A stretch of DNA of 64,000 bases from Ophioderma brevispina (GCA_023653785.1 JAMKCH010078931.1:1-64000); one strand, 5' to 3'; shown: positions 34,986 to 47,744, counted from the first letter of the stretch. Translations and numbers: made by a program. The notes: generated by a model from the letters alone, not told the origin.

Positions 34986-36624
34986 GTCTCGATCATTCAA
35001 CACCTCGGGACATTTTTTTTGTTTTCTTTTTCATCTCCTTTCCCTAAAACCTCGGTTGTATTTTGTATAATATTACATCATATTTGCAAAACCTAAATTT
35101 ACCACATCTACCCCAAAAATAATACCATCCATAATTACATTTTTGGCATATCACACTTACCTCCATATTTACTGATAGCATTCTCTCAATATGTGAAAGC
35201 TTGTATCGTTAGTAAATATAACCATCTACCTTTTATTACCCAGGGTCGATAAAGTGATGGAAAATTAAACTGCCTCTGAAAACCTTTGAACATTCAACTC
35301 CTCTACTGTTTGTACAGGAAAAAAAATGTTTAGATTACATCTCTGCTCTGCGATCATTTCAGTTTTGAGCAGATAATAACAAATTTGGACACTTATCAAT
35401 TTTCTGATCAAATTATAACCCACCACCTAAAAAGTACTTATCTGAAAGCATTTTGAAGGCTGTTTCATTACAAACACACACACCCCCTCAAAGGTTTTTT
35501 TCTATCTAAAGGGTCTAACTTTTTCTATTACCTTTTATAATCTGCATATTGATACCACAAATATAAATATATCTCAACTGAGGAATCACACTGCTAATAA
35601 TTTTCAAATTAAAAGCCTTCAAATAAACCGATTTCAGTCATTAAGACACTATATCCAATGCACCAATTTTCCTATTTAATTAAACATGCTTTTAAAAAAA
35701 CGAACACATGTATGTAACTTTCAAATAACCATCAAGTTGTGCTACTATTTACTTCTAAAAATACAGATTACTTTGTTCTGCACACCTATCTAGCTTTCCT
35801 CTATTTAAAAAAAAAACACTGCCGTTATTTTCCACAACAAGTTTAAATAAACGTTTCCTGAAACACAAAGAGCAGCCAAAACTGAATCTTTTGTGACCAT
35901 CACAGAACACATTGCCAACAAGATACAACATTATATTCAATACAAGTACTTTTACAAGTCTGCAAACTCATGATTATCATGACGAGTATTGGAGTAAAAA
36001 TTGTATACAACTCATTTCAAGTAATAATAATAATAAATAACAAATTCCTCTGTCTCCCTTGAAGAGTATATATAATATGAAACACTGCTTTCCTAGCTAG
36101 AACCGTGGTTTCTGATTTTGGAACAAACTATACAAAAGTGGTTGTAAAATAGTTGAGATGAATCCACGGAAGCACTAGAGAGTCGTGGAGGTGGAATTAT
36201 GGCGAAAGTTTCGCTCTAAAGTAATAAATATTCTTGTAATTGTTTAATTCCCCAGAAAAAGAAGCAGGATGTGAAACGTTATAATACCATTAAGCTTTAG
36301 TTTTAAAAAAGAAAAGAAATTAGCTCTGTAGGGTTACAAACCATATAATATCAACATAGGGTGGCACATTACCCAGGTAGTATATATGCTTCATTCAGCA
36401 TAAGAATTTGATCCATTCTTGGCGGTGTTTTTTGTGTCTGGATTCATTATTTACATGATTCCCTAAAGCACAAAAAAAGAAAATTGCGAAACTGAATTAC
36501 TATATACGTGGCAAATTCAGCAGATAGTATGAGGGCTATTCTTGAAGTAAAAAAAATGGGAGCTCAAGGTCATCCTAATTTGCAGCCATAATATTAACTC
36601 CTTGTTACAGAATATTGTGAGAAT

Positions 36625-36921
36625 GGGCCATTCTTCGTTCACGTTTGTGACTTAAAACCGGTAAATTTTTACTTTAAACCCTATGCTGTTTTGTCAACGT
36701 AACCAATCTGTTATTACTTTTTACATTATTAACAACATTGAGTCAAAACCTAACCAAAAATAATGTTTCCACTTTATCTTGAGTTTTTATTTTGTCATGG
36801 GGGGAAATAAAGTTTGGTCATGTGTGTGACCATCAGAAGGTCACACACGTGACCAAACTTTATTGGGTTGAAAGTAAAAATTTACCGGTTTTAGGTCACA
36901 AACGTGACCAGAGGATGGCCC
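36625..36921. mobile_element. Palindromic MITE family M5, copy 2
   Basis: GGGCCATTCTTCGTTCACGT at the left and the inverted CACAAACGTGACC...GGATGGCCC at the right form TIRs of about 55 bp, running through AAAACCGGTAAATTTTTACTTT. Inside, AAAGTTTGGTCATGTGTGTG and its complement form a second hairpin of about 23 bp with one mismatch around ATCAGAA (about 36810-36860). The 297-bp element has no coding capacity. Almost the whole sequence can fold as two concentric stems. Confidence 0.8.
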
Positions 36922-37239
36922 GATTGCTCATGACATTATCTCACCAATCAAACTGACCACACACAGTATTCATCACTGAATGGAACAATCATAACTAGCT
37001 GCAAGAATATGGATCATTCCAGTAAGGTGGAACAGAGTGGGAAAATGTTATATCTTCACCTATATGAATTTTCTTTACAACTTCTGTAAATGATTTCAAT
37101 TGCAGAAATTTCATGTACTACAAAAATAGCATTAAGTTATACTTTGTCTGGCTTGAACTTGAAAGGAGTGGCGTCATAGCTTTCACAGTCTTAAATGTGC
37201 GAATCACAGAAAGCCGCAGCTGTAATCACGGGCATACAA

Positions 37240-37335
37240 AGTCGGTGTGTGTGACACGCATGCACAATAGCTGCGCGAAGGGTATGACATCACTCCTTAG
37301 TTCAGGCCGGACAAAGTATAGTTGCCATGATATGG
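37240..37335. repeat. CpG-containing dispersed repeat, copy 1
   Basis: ACACGCATGCACAATAGCTGCGCGAAGGGTATGACATCACT-type sequence, followed by GGACAAAGTATAGT, aligns with 62685-62750 (ACGCGTGCGTAAAAGCTGCA, GTGACATCACTGC, GACAAATGGACTATAGT). The copy 1 duplicated segment keeps only its first bases, at about 31340. Confidence 0.55.
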
Positions 37336-37699
37336 ACATATCCAGAGGGGTGTGGAAAGAGCGCAAACTTTAAGAATTTTGTAGCTGTAATATATGCTTC
37401 AGATCACACCAGAATGGGTCAAAATAATGTCAAATTTTCCTGAAAACACATATTTCTTGCGGGCTCAGCCCCTGAATCCCCTGCCAGATGGGTTGCGATC
37501 GTATCCAGGATCATGCAGCCTGGGGGTGCAAGCTCCTTGATACGCTCATGACATAAGACGCAAAAATGGCAAGATGTAACTTGGACACAATGGGTGTGAC
37601 ATTTGGTGTCCCACATTTTAACATTTTGATATTTCTTGGGAAATTTGCACTCTAATACCCAGTAAAATGTTATTTGGTTAAATTTGGTGTTTATTTCAC

Positions 37700-38462
37700 G
37701 TTTAAGAAACTAGTTTTGTTATCACTGTAGTTCTGAAATGTTGAAACATGCATGCATTAAAGACTTGGTTTCCATGTCATATATTGATGATACATTTGTC
37801 GGAATATATCACAGTTATCAGGCAAAATAATGCTTGAATATGTAACTTTGTGAAATACCTTCCATACAAAAATGTTACTTTGTGTTCCGACTTTATGGAA
37901 TGACCCATATGCATAAAAACGCATCTTACTGAAATACAATTCAAGTGCTGCAAAATGATCAAACACTGTTCTTGTATTATCTTGTCAGCACTCACAAACA
38001 AAAATAAAATTGCACATATTTCAAACAAGGTGATCGCCAAATGTGTCTTCTGCTCAACTCTGCTGTGGTACAAGTCCTTACTGAGCTCTGGTTCGTGAAA
38101 ATAAGGAATTGGGCAAGCAAACCTTATTCAAAGAACCTCAATTTCCTTATCAACTTATCTGTTAGAGAAACACCCCCATTCTTGTAATATGGTAGTCGTT
38201 GAGTTATTGCCATCACAAATTCTATGTCATCATAACCGTCTTTCCAAAAGTGTTCAGATAAATTTCAGACAGAATTGGTCCACATGTGTGAAAATTACAA
38301 TTTGGTAGCATATGAATATTTGATCTAGAATATCAAAGCTAGTTCAGATCTGTAAAGTTAACCTTTGGTCAGACAAACTAAAACCCTGCCACTATATGGA
38401 GTATACTTTAAATCAGCAAATGTAAGAATTAGAAATTATCTTGAGGGAAAAACTTGGCTGGT
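37700..38462. other. No gene recognised
   Basis: Sequence past the end of the duplication. Overlapping minus-strand open frames at 37757-38073 (up to 98 codons) have no recognisable domain or supporting splice sites. Confidence 0.45.
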
Positions 38463-38730
38463 ATTCTGAAAGGGAGTCTAACTTTAGACATGGGTTTAAA
38501 CCATGGTTAGTCCTACATGAGTGGACCCTTTTTTCCTTTCCAATACTTGTGAAAGTTAAATGTAACAGGTGAGAAAATTCCTCATAGATGGGCTTTTCGG
38601 TCCACCTATGAGGAATTTTCGTACCCATTACAGCACATTTTTAAAGTATGTTGGAAGGAAAAAAAGGTCCACTGTTGTAGGACTAACCCTGGTTTAAACC
38701 TGGGTCTAAAGTTAGACTCCCTTTCAGAAT
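38463..38730. mobile_element. MITE family M3, copy 5 (best preserved)
   Basis: The left end TTCTGAAAGGGAGTCTAACT and the right end AGTTAGACTCCCTTTCAGAAT form TIRs of about 27 bp. GGGTTTAAACCATGGTTAGT on the left is mirrored by ACTAACCCTGGTTTAAACC on the right, and GAGAAAATTCCTCATAGATG folds with CACCTATGAGGAATTTTC at the centre. The whole 268-bp element is therefore one long imperfect hairpin. It has no coding capacity and is the reference copy for the family. Confidence 0.8.
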
Positions 38731-41190
38731 CCCCGAGTCAGTCTTTAAAAGTGAATTGTAAAACATCAAGCTAAAATATTATGCATAGTATTTGATTAAA
38801 TACTCCTTTTACAACTTGTGGTTTGCTTCCAATACAATCTGCCATGCCAGTAACCCTAGTATAATCAAAGCACATTCATTGATGCCACTCAGACAAACAT
38901 AGATGTACAACAAATTAAAAAAATCTGCATTGTTCATTCATACAATACATTGTTAATACAATATATTGTTAAATTACCCTGTAAATAAATTACCTTTGCA
39001 TCCACCTTGAAATATAATCACTTTAAAAGTAAAATTACATCAGAGGCAAATACACCAGAATAAATCAAATCTGCTCTGTTTAGGCATCACTTCAGAAATA
39101 CTTCCACTCTATTAGTAATTTTTTTACCTAGCTGTTGCAAATGCCTAGGTCTTGTTTTTAAGGGATTTCTGCTTCTTTCTGCAAGACTTCCGGTTGTTTC
39201 AAAATGTTACTAGTGCCAAAACACTTGCACCGATTTCAGCCAAATGCTAGCTATAGGTTGTATACAGTCTGTGGTCAGTGGTCATTTAGCGGTCAATATG
39301 GGCATTTTGGCCAAAATCTAAGAAAGCCTTCTCCTTCAAATAAAGTGTGCTGGTCATAAGACTTCAGCACATGTATCATCTACAGCCAGTGCATATGGAT
39401 GTACACAGATTTTGAATCAGTGGTCAGCAAGTGGTCATTTAGATCAAAAACGTCCAAAATTGCCAATAATCAAACTTGCATAGCATTATGGGATTGAATC
39501 ACCAGCCAGTTTCCATCTGTCGTCTGCTAACAGTTATCAGACGACAGATGCTTTACAGTTTTGTCTATGGCCATGTACGTCTACAGGTCATTTTGTTTTC
39601 TTCCATTTCTTAGCTTTGCTGATAAGCTGACTTGGTCAGAAAAACCAACGACTCAGGGACGATATGCAACGGCTAGGTTCGTGCTCTGTGAGCACAATTA
39701 GTCTCTAGTTCATTTTGCAGTTCAGTCTCAATAAAAAACTAATACACAAATTCATATCCCAGTAAGTATAAATGATAAATCAAACAAATGATAAATATTC
39801 TTTTTCAGGCTACAAGAATGATAGCATTATTTTTTACCACTCCAGAATATAAAGACTGTCAATGCCAATTAAGAAAAAAAGAATTATAAGCCAAGGATTA
39901 TAAGCAAAAAAATGGTGTGGCAGGTATCGGTGAAACATTTAATCAGGTTAATAATAACAATACCTTTGTTCTTATTCTTATACCATGATGACAGACATGT
40001 ATTAAAACGTGGTTTGGTATGCGTGGATTAACCTAAAATTAAAATCAGATACACAGTGTGTATTACCCTGTCTAAACTGAATTCACACTGGATAGGAATT
40101 CAATTAAATTGCGTAAATTTTCATGGCTGTTTAGGAATACCATTTCATCCAACCAAAGCCCCATTCTAGTTAGCACCCTAGTTGACCTACAATAAACAAC
40201 TGCCCAACATTTACGTACAACAGTTCAAACTATAGCTGTTCACTATGAAATGCCAGCACACCACCTTTGCGAATAAAATCAATGGTTAAACATTAATGTG
40301 GCGGTAGTTGACCTACAAAAACCCATTGGCAACAAGTGAATACAAAACTTATTCATGTTCCAATACAAATGAATCATGACTTTGATAATAAAACAGTAAG
40401 TTAACATTACAGGCTGATCATACAGCATGTAGGGTCATATTATCATACCAGGGCAAACATGTAAACACTCCATATCTATAGTGTTGTAAAATACAAATTA
40501 TGACAGATTATATGGAATAATGATGACAAAGGGATGCAAGTATGGTCCATCTCCTATTGAACACACTATAGAGCAGGATAACAATAAGCCTTTATTATAA
40601 ATGAATATACAACATAAAAACAGAATGTCCAAACTATACACAAACAAAAGATGGAAAATTAACAATATCCAACACCTGAATTTCATAATCTGAAGATAAG
40701 CAAAATCCCATTTCCTGGAAAAAATAAAAGAGCAGTCAAATAGAAAAAGACCTATAACTTGCATCAAAGGTCAACTTCAAGCAATTACTATAGACAACTT
40801 TAACTTTAGGAGGCAAGGCTCAGCTTACTCCAAACAAAATGTGAAAAGGCAAAATGGGCACAAAATTGGGAGTAGAAAAATAAGCCCTGAAACATGTTAC
40901 CTTCATCAATATTTTCAAATTCTTAAACTGTAACATGCCAGTCTAGCCACACACAGAATTCTAGAGATTTGGTGTTAACATATCACTGCTGATATGGAAT
41001 GATTTAACAAGCTAAATAATTTCATTTATATTGTCTTTTACTATCCAAATTGATCAAATCCAGAGAAAAAGGAGATGATCCATCGAGTGACGCGCAAGAA
41101 AATACCTACCTTTTACGGTGAAACCACGGAACTGCCAAGTGCCAGGGCTTTATTCAATAGAGCCTCTTTGTCCAAGGCAATACCTGTTAC
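38731..41190. other. No gene recognised; one perfect hairpin
   Basis: A perfect hairpin with a 13-bp stem, CATCTGTCGTCTG (39514-39526) and CAGACGACAGATG (39538-39550) around an 11-nt loop, stands out. Surrounding sequence at 39200-39440 has repeated GTGGTCA...GTGGTCATTTAG words. No coding block was recognised in the rest, including an 89-codon open frame at 40498-40767. Confidence 0.5.
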
Positions 41191-41477
41191 CCAAGTGGGT
41201 CTTTGAACTTATCCCATAATGCATTGCAAGTGCCTATCCTGTACTGTACTGAAAACATGTCAGTAGTAGTTAGCCATAAAGTATTCCAAAAGATTATACC
41301 ACAGGACATTTTACATTTCATTCATGCTACAAGTCCTAGTGCTTTGTGGGATAAATGATAGTAGAGTTCGGGTTTTTATGTGTTAAGAATATGATTTTTG
41401 TGGGATCACATGACCATACTGGGTGAAATTGTCCCCCCAAACTGGTGCATTATAGGATTGACCCAATACACCCTCTG
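41191..41477. mobile_element. MITE family M2, copy 3
   Basis: The right end GGATTGACCCAATACACCCTCTG is intact and matches the 7188 copy. The left end is decayed (CCAAGTGGGTCTTTGAACTT). Internal landmarks ATAATGCATTGCAAGTGCC, CCTGTACTGTACTGAA and AACTGGTGCATTATAGG are shared with other M2 copies. No clean target duplication remains. Confidence 0.7.
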
Positions 41478-41567
41478 ACATGTACCCATAACTAACAAAG
41501 CATAAGTTTTGCAGGTTTTCATTTGGCAATGGATGCATGATTTTAGAATGTATTTTGAAAGTTTTGC

Positions 41568-41921
41568 TTAAAGGTGCAACAAGAGATTTTGAGGCACCCA
41601 AATATTGTGTCCATATAGTAATTTCATATAGATTTAGACGCAATATATTTCTTACCTGTATTTGGCTACAAAATGCCTTAAAAGTAGAAAAATTATAATT
41701 GTGATTTGCTTTATATTTCAATATAAAACACAAATGCATTTGGGTATTGGCTCCTATACAAAATTAGAAATGTCACAATTTTTGTACCAAAGAAACGTTT
41801 CTCAGCTGTAATCTTGTCAGATGGGGATATTTTTGATGGAAAGCTTTTATTCAGGGTAAAAATCAGTACTTTTCGATTTTTTTCGGACACCTGGTATTGA
41901 AATCTCTCGTTGCACCTTTAA
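41568..41921 (+). mobile_element. TTAA element, family A, copy 5 (best preserved)
   Basis: Starts TTAAAGGTGCAACAAGAGAT and ends ATCTCTCGTTGCACCTTTAA, giving TIRs of about 22 bp with TTAA on both sides. At 354 bp it is the longest copy. The landmark TTTTTGTACCAAAGAAACGT and the GATGGGGATATTTTTGATGG block define the family. No protein is encoded; mobilisation would need a transposase from elsewhere. Confidence 0.85.
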
Positions 41922-43453
41922 GCTGCAGGCAAAGATGAGTCAAATACAATTCCGGCCTCTATAAGGACTGCTGGACTTGTTGGCCTAATTGATCAGTTTT
42001 GGGGTATACTGGATTTACTAATTGAAAACCTGGTATTTAATTAAATATCATCAAATTCTTGTCACATCTAAAGTGTTGTCCAACTACTATGATTTTTGCC
42101 ATTTCTCAGACACTCAAAGCTGTTTTTTAATTCAAATTTCAATCCATTTTAATATTAACCTTTCTGTAATATCACCCATCCACTAACCTTTTTACCCATT
42201 TAGTGTATGTTATCAGTTCATCTTTGACGTCAAGAAGTGGCGTCAAAGTAGTTCCTAGGTCAATCGTAAAGGTGCAACCGAGTCAAACTTACAACATAGC
42301 TCCATTGGGGATAGGAAACCAGAATTATGTTTCAATATCTTCATACCTGGGGCTAGGCACATCACATGGCGAGGGCCTGACAGACTAGTTACCCAAAGAA
42401 GTCTGTTTAGTTGCAACAATATATTTTTCAAGTTTCAGTAGTAGATTTTTCATACATCTACGTAGAATGTTTATCCTCACGAACAAGTGCATTTTTTTTG
42501 AGGGGGGGGGGTGTAAGTAAATTGCCCCTCGGAGTATGTGACAAAATTGTGATTTCAATACACATCACTTGGAGCTAGTAAAATCTCAATTTGGTGCACA
42601 TGTTTCTTACCCCTCATTCACCATGTATTAGAAAATACCCCCTGGTTTTTGGGGTATGATATTGATACCCAGATCACACAAGTTAAGTTCATGTCAATGT
42701 ATTGTAGCAAGTACAACCCACTGAACTGGGTTCTTGGTGGATGACATCTTTAACTCATAGTGATAATAGCCATAGTCTCATCCCAGTACTTGTGGGTGTC
42801 CCAACGGGCACGTATCTGCAAATACTCACCCACCCCTAGTCCATGCGTGTGGAGGAGTTTTGTTTGACCTTAGAAAACACGCTGATTGAAAATTTCTCAA
42901 GATTCTCATGAGTCAAAAAAACAATCGACCAACCACAACCTATACACGAGCATTTTTCAAAATCCTAGATGTGTTGATGACAGTTGATGAGAGAATTTCT
43001 TTGTACTAAAAAACAAAAAACATTGCGAGAATTCTTTCAAGGTTGTTTCCTGCTGTAAGTGGTTGCCCTTTTTAGTAAGTTCCTACTTTTAGCCCTGCTT
43101 TGAATCTTGATTAATGACTGCACATGGCTAACAATCAGCCAATCGGCTAGCACTCGATTAGCTGACTAATCAGCGGTCGACATGAAACAACTCCAACACA
43201 ATACTTGTGGCGAGTATTTTCATTTATACATTCCCGCAGGACACCCACCAAGTTCCTGGGACTGGGATCTATTAACAGGCCAGAACAGTTGTTTACAAAC
43301 CAGCATGAAAAGCCTTTCCTGATGCATAAAATAAAAATAGCAGCAGATGAACTGCCGTTCTCGACCTTGAACACTTTTCCTGCTTTTCTACAGACTGTCT
43401 TTGCCACTATTTTAATAAACTGACATTGTAATATTATGAAAAAAGCACCAGAG
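41922..43453. other. No gene recognised
   Basis: A 61-codon open frame at 42203-42388 follows a pyrimidine-rich acceptor-like CCTTTTTACCCATTTAG but has no recognised domain. A perfect TGACGTCA (CRE-type word) lies near 42228, inside a CTTTGACG...CGTCAAAG hairpin. A G-run lies near 42505. Confidence 0.4.
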
Positions 43454-43792
43454 TTATGATTTTACTTCTGCAGTAGCCCCTAGTCCAGCTCTAATCTCTT
43501 CTTCAGGATCTGAATTTTTCCTTCTCCTGCGTACCGGCAGCTTGCAGAAGAGCTTCCCTCCCACCATAAGTATGTTGCCGATCACCAAGGTACGCACCTG
43601 CACTCCCCAGCCACTTCTGACAGGCTTGTGGCATGTCTTGCCGTCGGCTTTGGCCATCTCGGTCAAGTAGAGACGGGCCGGTTTGCAAGACGTGCCTTTT
43701 CGGTCTTGGGGATGAAAGGTTTCCTAGAGGGCGTTGGCCGTTTGCTTGGGACGGTTGTGCTGCCACTTGTTTGATGAGGTCTTGACTCCGGG
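43454..43792 (-). CDS. Putative terminal exon of an unidentified protein (contains a frameshift)
   Basis: On the minus strand, an acceptor-like TTCTCATATAAACAG precedes an open block that begins SPESRPHQTS...PSKRPTPSRKPFIPKTEK. After a one-base shift near 43690-43700 it continues LYLTEMAKADGKTCHKPV, then GWGVQVRTLVIGNI, ending RRRRKNSDPEEE...ATAEVKS and a TAA stop at 43454-43456. Codons in the second part favour G or C in the third position, unlike the AT-rich surroundings, which supports real coding. An alternative frame stays open without a shift, but its codon use is less convincing. I do not recognise the family. A basic, disordered start and a compact end with Cys and hydrophobic strands are visible. 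It could be the last exon of the gene at 55.4-56.6 kb. Confidence 0.45.
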
Positions 43793-45502
43793 CTGTTTAT
43801 ATGAGAATGGACACCAAGAAGGTTATGTTAGTACTAATGGTCTTTCAGAATCGAGGATATCTTTGCAGCCCAAACATGATACAAGTTGGTCTCCTCGTTA
43901 CTACTAATGGCTGTGATGAAGGTTGGTAGTTATGACTGGGACCCCATACAAAATAAATAGCTTTGTACAAACTTCTTAACTATGGCTTAATTACATTAAT
44001 TTATACAATACATTCACTTATATGCATTTGAATGAGCTGTACATATTACAGGTGTGAGCCCCAGTCAAGTCATGATGAATTTCAACCTGTTCATTTTATG
44101 GCTGCAGATTACCCCTATACAGTGTGAGTCAATAAAACCTACATTCAGGAAAGATTTGTCGTCAAGGTAAACGTTATTTTTGCTTCAATGCTTGCTTTGG
44201 TTGTTTACAGAGATTAAACAGGCTATCAGAAAGATTTTTATTTGTGTCTTTCGGACTTGGGTCAGAAATTAATTATCCAATTTTGCGGAGAGACCTCCAA
44301 ATTCAGTTTGGCCGATTCTAGCCAAACAATGGGGAAGAGAGACTGACACCGACGTTATACCATACAAATTATAAGCAAAGACATTAACACATGCATTTCA
44401 GATGGTGCTCGATTTCTTCTCGACAAAAAAAAAATCAGTTTGAATAAAATGGTTATGGTGTCACATAATTATAAGTAAAATATCATCAAAAAATAAATTA
44501 CCATTGTTAATCAATAAAGAGTAAGTTATTGAAAATCGCTCCATATCAATGTCTCAGTTCCTGAACACAATGAACGCTCAGAGATTTTTGTTTTACATCT
44601 CAAGGCTAGGGTTTTGCCCAAATACAGTATACTCAGCGTCCATAAATGTAGGAAAGACACTTAAAGTTTTCTTAATAATTGAACAAAAACTTTAAAAATT
44701 CATATCGCAGTGCTGTTTTTTTTCTAAGCGGAATATAACATTTGCTATGGTTTTACTTTTGCCTCCCAAGTTCGTGTAGGTTTAAAACCATTGAAATCCT
44801 GATGAACCAAAGTAAACTGTGGTCTTACATCAGCTACTAACTTTCTTATTTGGGAAATGAACATTTGTTCACTTAGCATTTGTTCTTTTGTAATCTCCGG
44901 AGATATTATTTTTATAATCATTCATTACTCTCACACCTTTCTATCGTTGAACAAAATTTGGTAAAATGTTGGTACTCAAATCACTGCTGAAGACCCATGT
45001 AATCTATGTAAACGATGCATCTTTGTTTGGCTCCAAATCGGCCAACCAAACAGAATTTGTTACGTCTCTCAGCAAAATAGGGGTAATTTCGTCCTCCAAA
45101 GTCCAAATGACACTAACTCATGAAGGAGACAATTGTTACACTCTCTCTCCTCTGGTATTCCAAACACGAGACATCCAATAAGTTCATATTCATCTATTTG
45201 GCGAGTAATGCAGTGATCACCACCCGTATGCAACTCACCACAGAAACAACACGCAAACAGTGCTCATAAGGTATCAACTTGCATTTGACATATTTTCCTA
45301 GGTGGTTAATTCGCACCTAATAAGGTTAAACCGTCCAAATTTTATTCCTACAGTTGATTGCAAAGTCATTTCTTTATCGGTTCTTTAGAAGAACTGGTTT
45401 AGACTATGGTTATAAGAAAGTCTGTATGTCCGACCTGGTTCTAATAGAATTTGTAAGAACCAGGCATCATTTGTTAATTGGTACTTGTTTTGTTTATATC
45501 AA
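43793..45502. other. No gene recognised
   Basis: Possible intron of the minus-strand gene. A 71-codon plus-strand open frame at 44966-45181 has no recognised domain. Confidence 0.4.
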
Positions 45503-45931
45503 TTAAAGGGGCATTTGGTCAAATACCCCTTAGAAGTTTACACAATCATTAACCTCAGACTAAATATCATGCATGCTTTACTTCATGTAACATTTGATTC
45601 CTGGCAAGAAATTGAGGAATTTGATCATTTTTGTCTGTAGAAATAAACAAAATAGGACTAGGAATAAGTGATAAAAATATTTGCCTCAAAACAAATTATT
45701 CCAGCCTGGAAGTAGCCTATTTTTTTATATCCAACAAGGCAAGATTCCCATATGTACCCCCTACTTAAAGGTTCTACATGTAACAATTTAAAAAAAATGC
45801 CTATTTTTTTTTTTTTTTTTTTTTTAAAAGTTATAATTAAAAAGAATTTGTTTCCTGTAGATTTTTAAGAGGCGTTACATATTAAAATTCTTTCCTCAAA
45901 CAAAATGGCAAGATCACTAAATGCCCCATAA
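45503..45931. mobile_element. TTAA-type element, family E (weaker)
   Basis: Left end TTAAAGGGGCATTTGGTCA and right end GATCACTAAATGCCCCATAA are inverted relatives, with the right TTAA decayed to ATAA. Length is 429 bp. A T-run of about 22 bases lies inside, near 45805-45826. The TIR is only about 17 bp, so this call is less certain than families A-D. Confidence 0.5.
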
Positions 45932-47744
45932 ATAATGTGTCTGGGTGTTGTGTTAGTTTACCCAAGCAGTGTAAACCATGTTAAAACATGCTACCAAGAA
46001 ATCGATTTGCAAAAAACCGAGCAAGTAAAAAGTAAATTAATGTTAGCAAATTTAAGTATCCCCTTTCCAAAGAGAAAAAGTTCAGTTGAAGTGATTACAA
46101 GCATAGGGAAAAACACTAGAATTTTGAAAGGTCAAAGACGACTTTGAAAGAGAACCAGATGACCCACTTTAAATGGCCCAGCAAGATTATTTTTCTGATT
46201 GCATTTTGGAATCTACCCAAGTTTCAGTACACCCATAATTGCGGCTACTGGTTTCCTATATGCACTCGTGTTTTAACAGCTGCTTAAGACTTTAAAATCT
46301 TGGACTAGCATATTTATTTACCCCAGACAAAGTGAGGAGGGTAAAGCTGCATTTGCTCACTCAGTAAAGACATTTTCTTTCAATCAAACAGTTGGTATCA
46401 ATAACAGTCTGTATTTTTGCCCCAAGAAAGAAAACCAAATTTTACCTCTAGATGTTACAAGATAAAGATATGGACAATTGTGGACGGCCAACACACCAGA
46501 GAAAATGAAAAATACATCGCCGTCCTCGGACCGCTGGGGGCATTGCCGTCATGCTTTGTCAATGATAGGGCTCATATGACTCACTCTTGACCATGATATG
46601 TGACCTTTGACTTTTGTATCCATAACCAAGTTTGGTTCCAACTGAACTCAACTCTTCACATGAGGTTAATTTTACATTACAGCCGATATTAAAACTTGAC
46701 CTCACATGAATTTGACTTGGTATGTGAACTCATCAATAAATGGGGGCTAGCATTTTACCCCTATGACTCAAGTTGGTTGGTTTGATTTGAAATAACATCG
46801 ACGTATATGCAGATGTACAGGCAAATATTAACTTTTTCACGACACAAGACAACAAACATCAGACTTACAACAACATCATCAACAGACAACAACAGTGTAC
46901 GACAAAGTGATCATATGTGTCTTGAATGCTAAAGCAGGTGACACAAAAATGAGAAGAGAGAATTTGGGTCTCGTAAGGGTATTGAAATTAATGACAAAAT
47001 CAACACAATTGAGGGTTAGTAGAACAGAAATTATGGATAAGTAACCCAGGAATTCCAAAGTCATAGAATGAAATACACGGACTGCTTGGGACAATTTAGA
47101 CAAAAAAGTTGAACGCATATTCTGAATGCTGTGAACTTAACTCTCTGAGATCCAAGCATTACCTTGCTGATATAATATGGACAAGCAGAACCATGGACCT
47201 CCAAATAATAGTAGAAAATATATGGGACATCTGGAAAGGAATTTATTTAGCAAAGAAAGTGTTTTTAACGCAATTCTGAAAAACGGCCAAGATTTAGCTG
47301 CGGAAGATCCAAGCATCACCTTTGCTAATATAAGGAGGCAAATTATGTAGGCGGCAAGATTTTTTTCAATTTTTTAATGCCAAAAGTGGCAATTCAGGAT
47401 AAAAGCAGAATCATCATTCACAGCTAGGTTATCCCAGGCCAACTGAAACAGTTTTCTTACGTTTCAAAGACCATAACAGCATCCTCCAGAATAATTTCGA
47501 CAGGAAGATTCTACCGGCCCTTGGTTCCTGCAAGTTCTAGTAATTGTCACAACACAAAAATGAGGAGTTTGATTAAGATAAACCTCTTGTGGTGCAATAG
47601 TAGGGGGTGGGCTGCTGGGTCCCACTCCAAGGATTTACGGTGGTTGGGGTTAAAATACTCGCCATGTGAGAGGGAGGGTTCTAAAATTCCAAGAACATAA
47701 AAATAGGGACAGCGTTTCCAATAGGGCGTTGATTATGTGGTCAA
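45932..47744. other. No gene recognised
   Basis: Contains TGTGACCTTTGACTTTTG near 46600, related to the receptor-type repeats at 10922-11184. Two similar segments, GAGATCCAAGCATTACCTTGCTG at 47147 and GAAGATCCAAGCATCACCTTTGC at 47304, suggest a local duplication of about 157 bp. Confidence 0.4.

Larger units (their letters stand above)
31624..37699 (+). repeat. 6-kb segmental duplication, copy 2 (compact)
   Basis: Same order and orientation as 23934-31626. This copy keeps longer perfect inverted repeats (32525-32585, 33268-34014, 36625-36921), so its consensus is probably the more accurate of the two. It lacks the GT-rich insert and carries about 155 bp (37265-37418) that copy 1 lacks. Its end, GTGTTTATTTCACGTTTAAG at about 37688, marks where similarity to copy 1 stops. 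Confidence 0.85.

Noticed and set aside
42203..42388. 61-codon open frame after an acceptor-like site
   Set aside because: No domain, no donor and no second exon; the pyrimidine tract alone is too weak.
43147..43423. Overlapping 72- and 86-codon open frames on opposite strands
   Set aside because: They are mutual shadows, lack recognisable motifs, and lie past the stop codon of the putative terminal exon.
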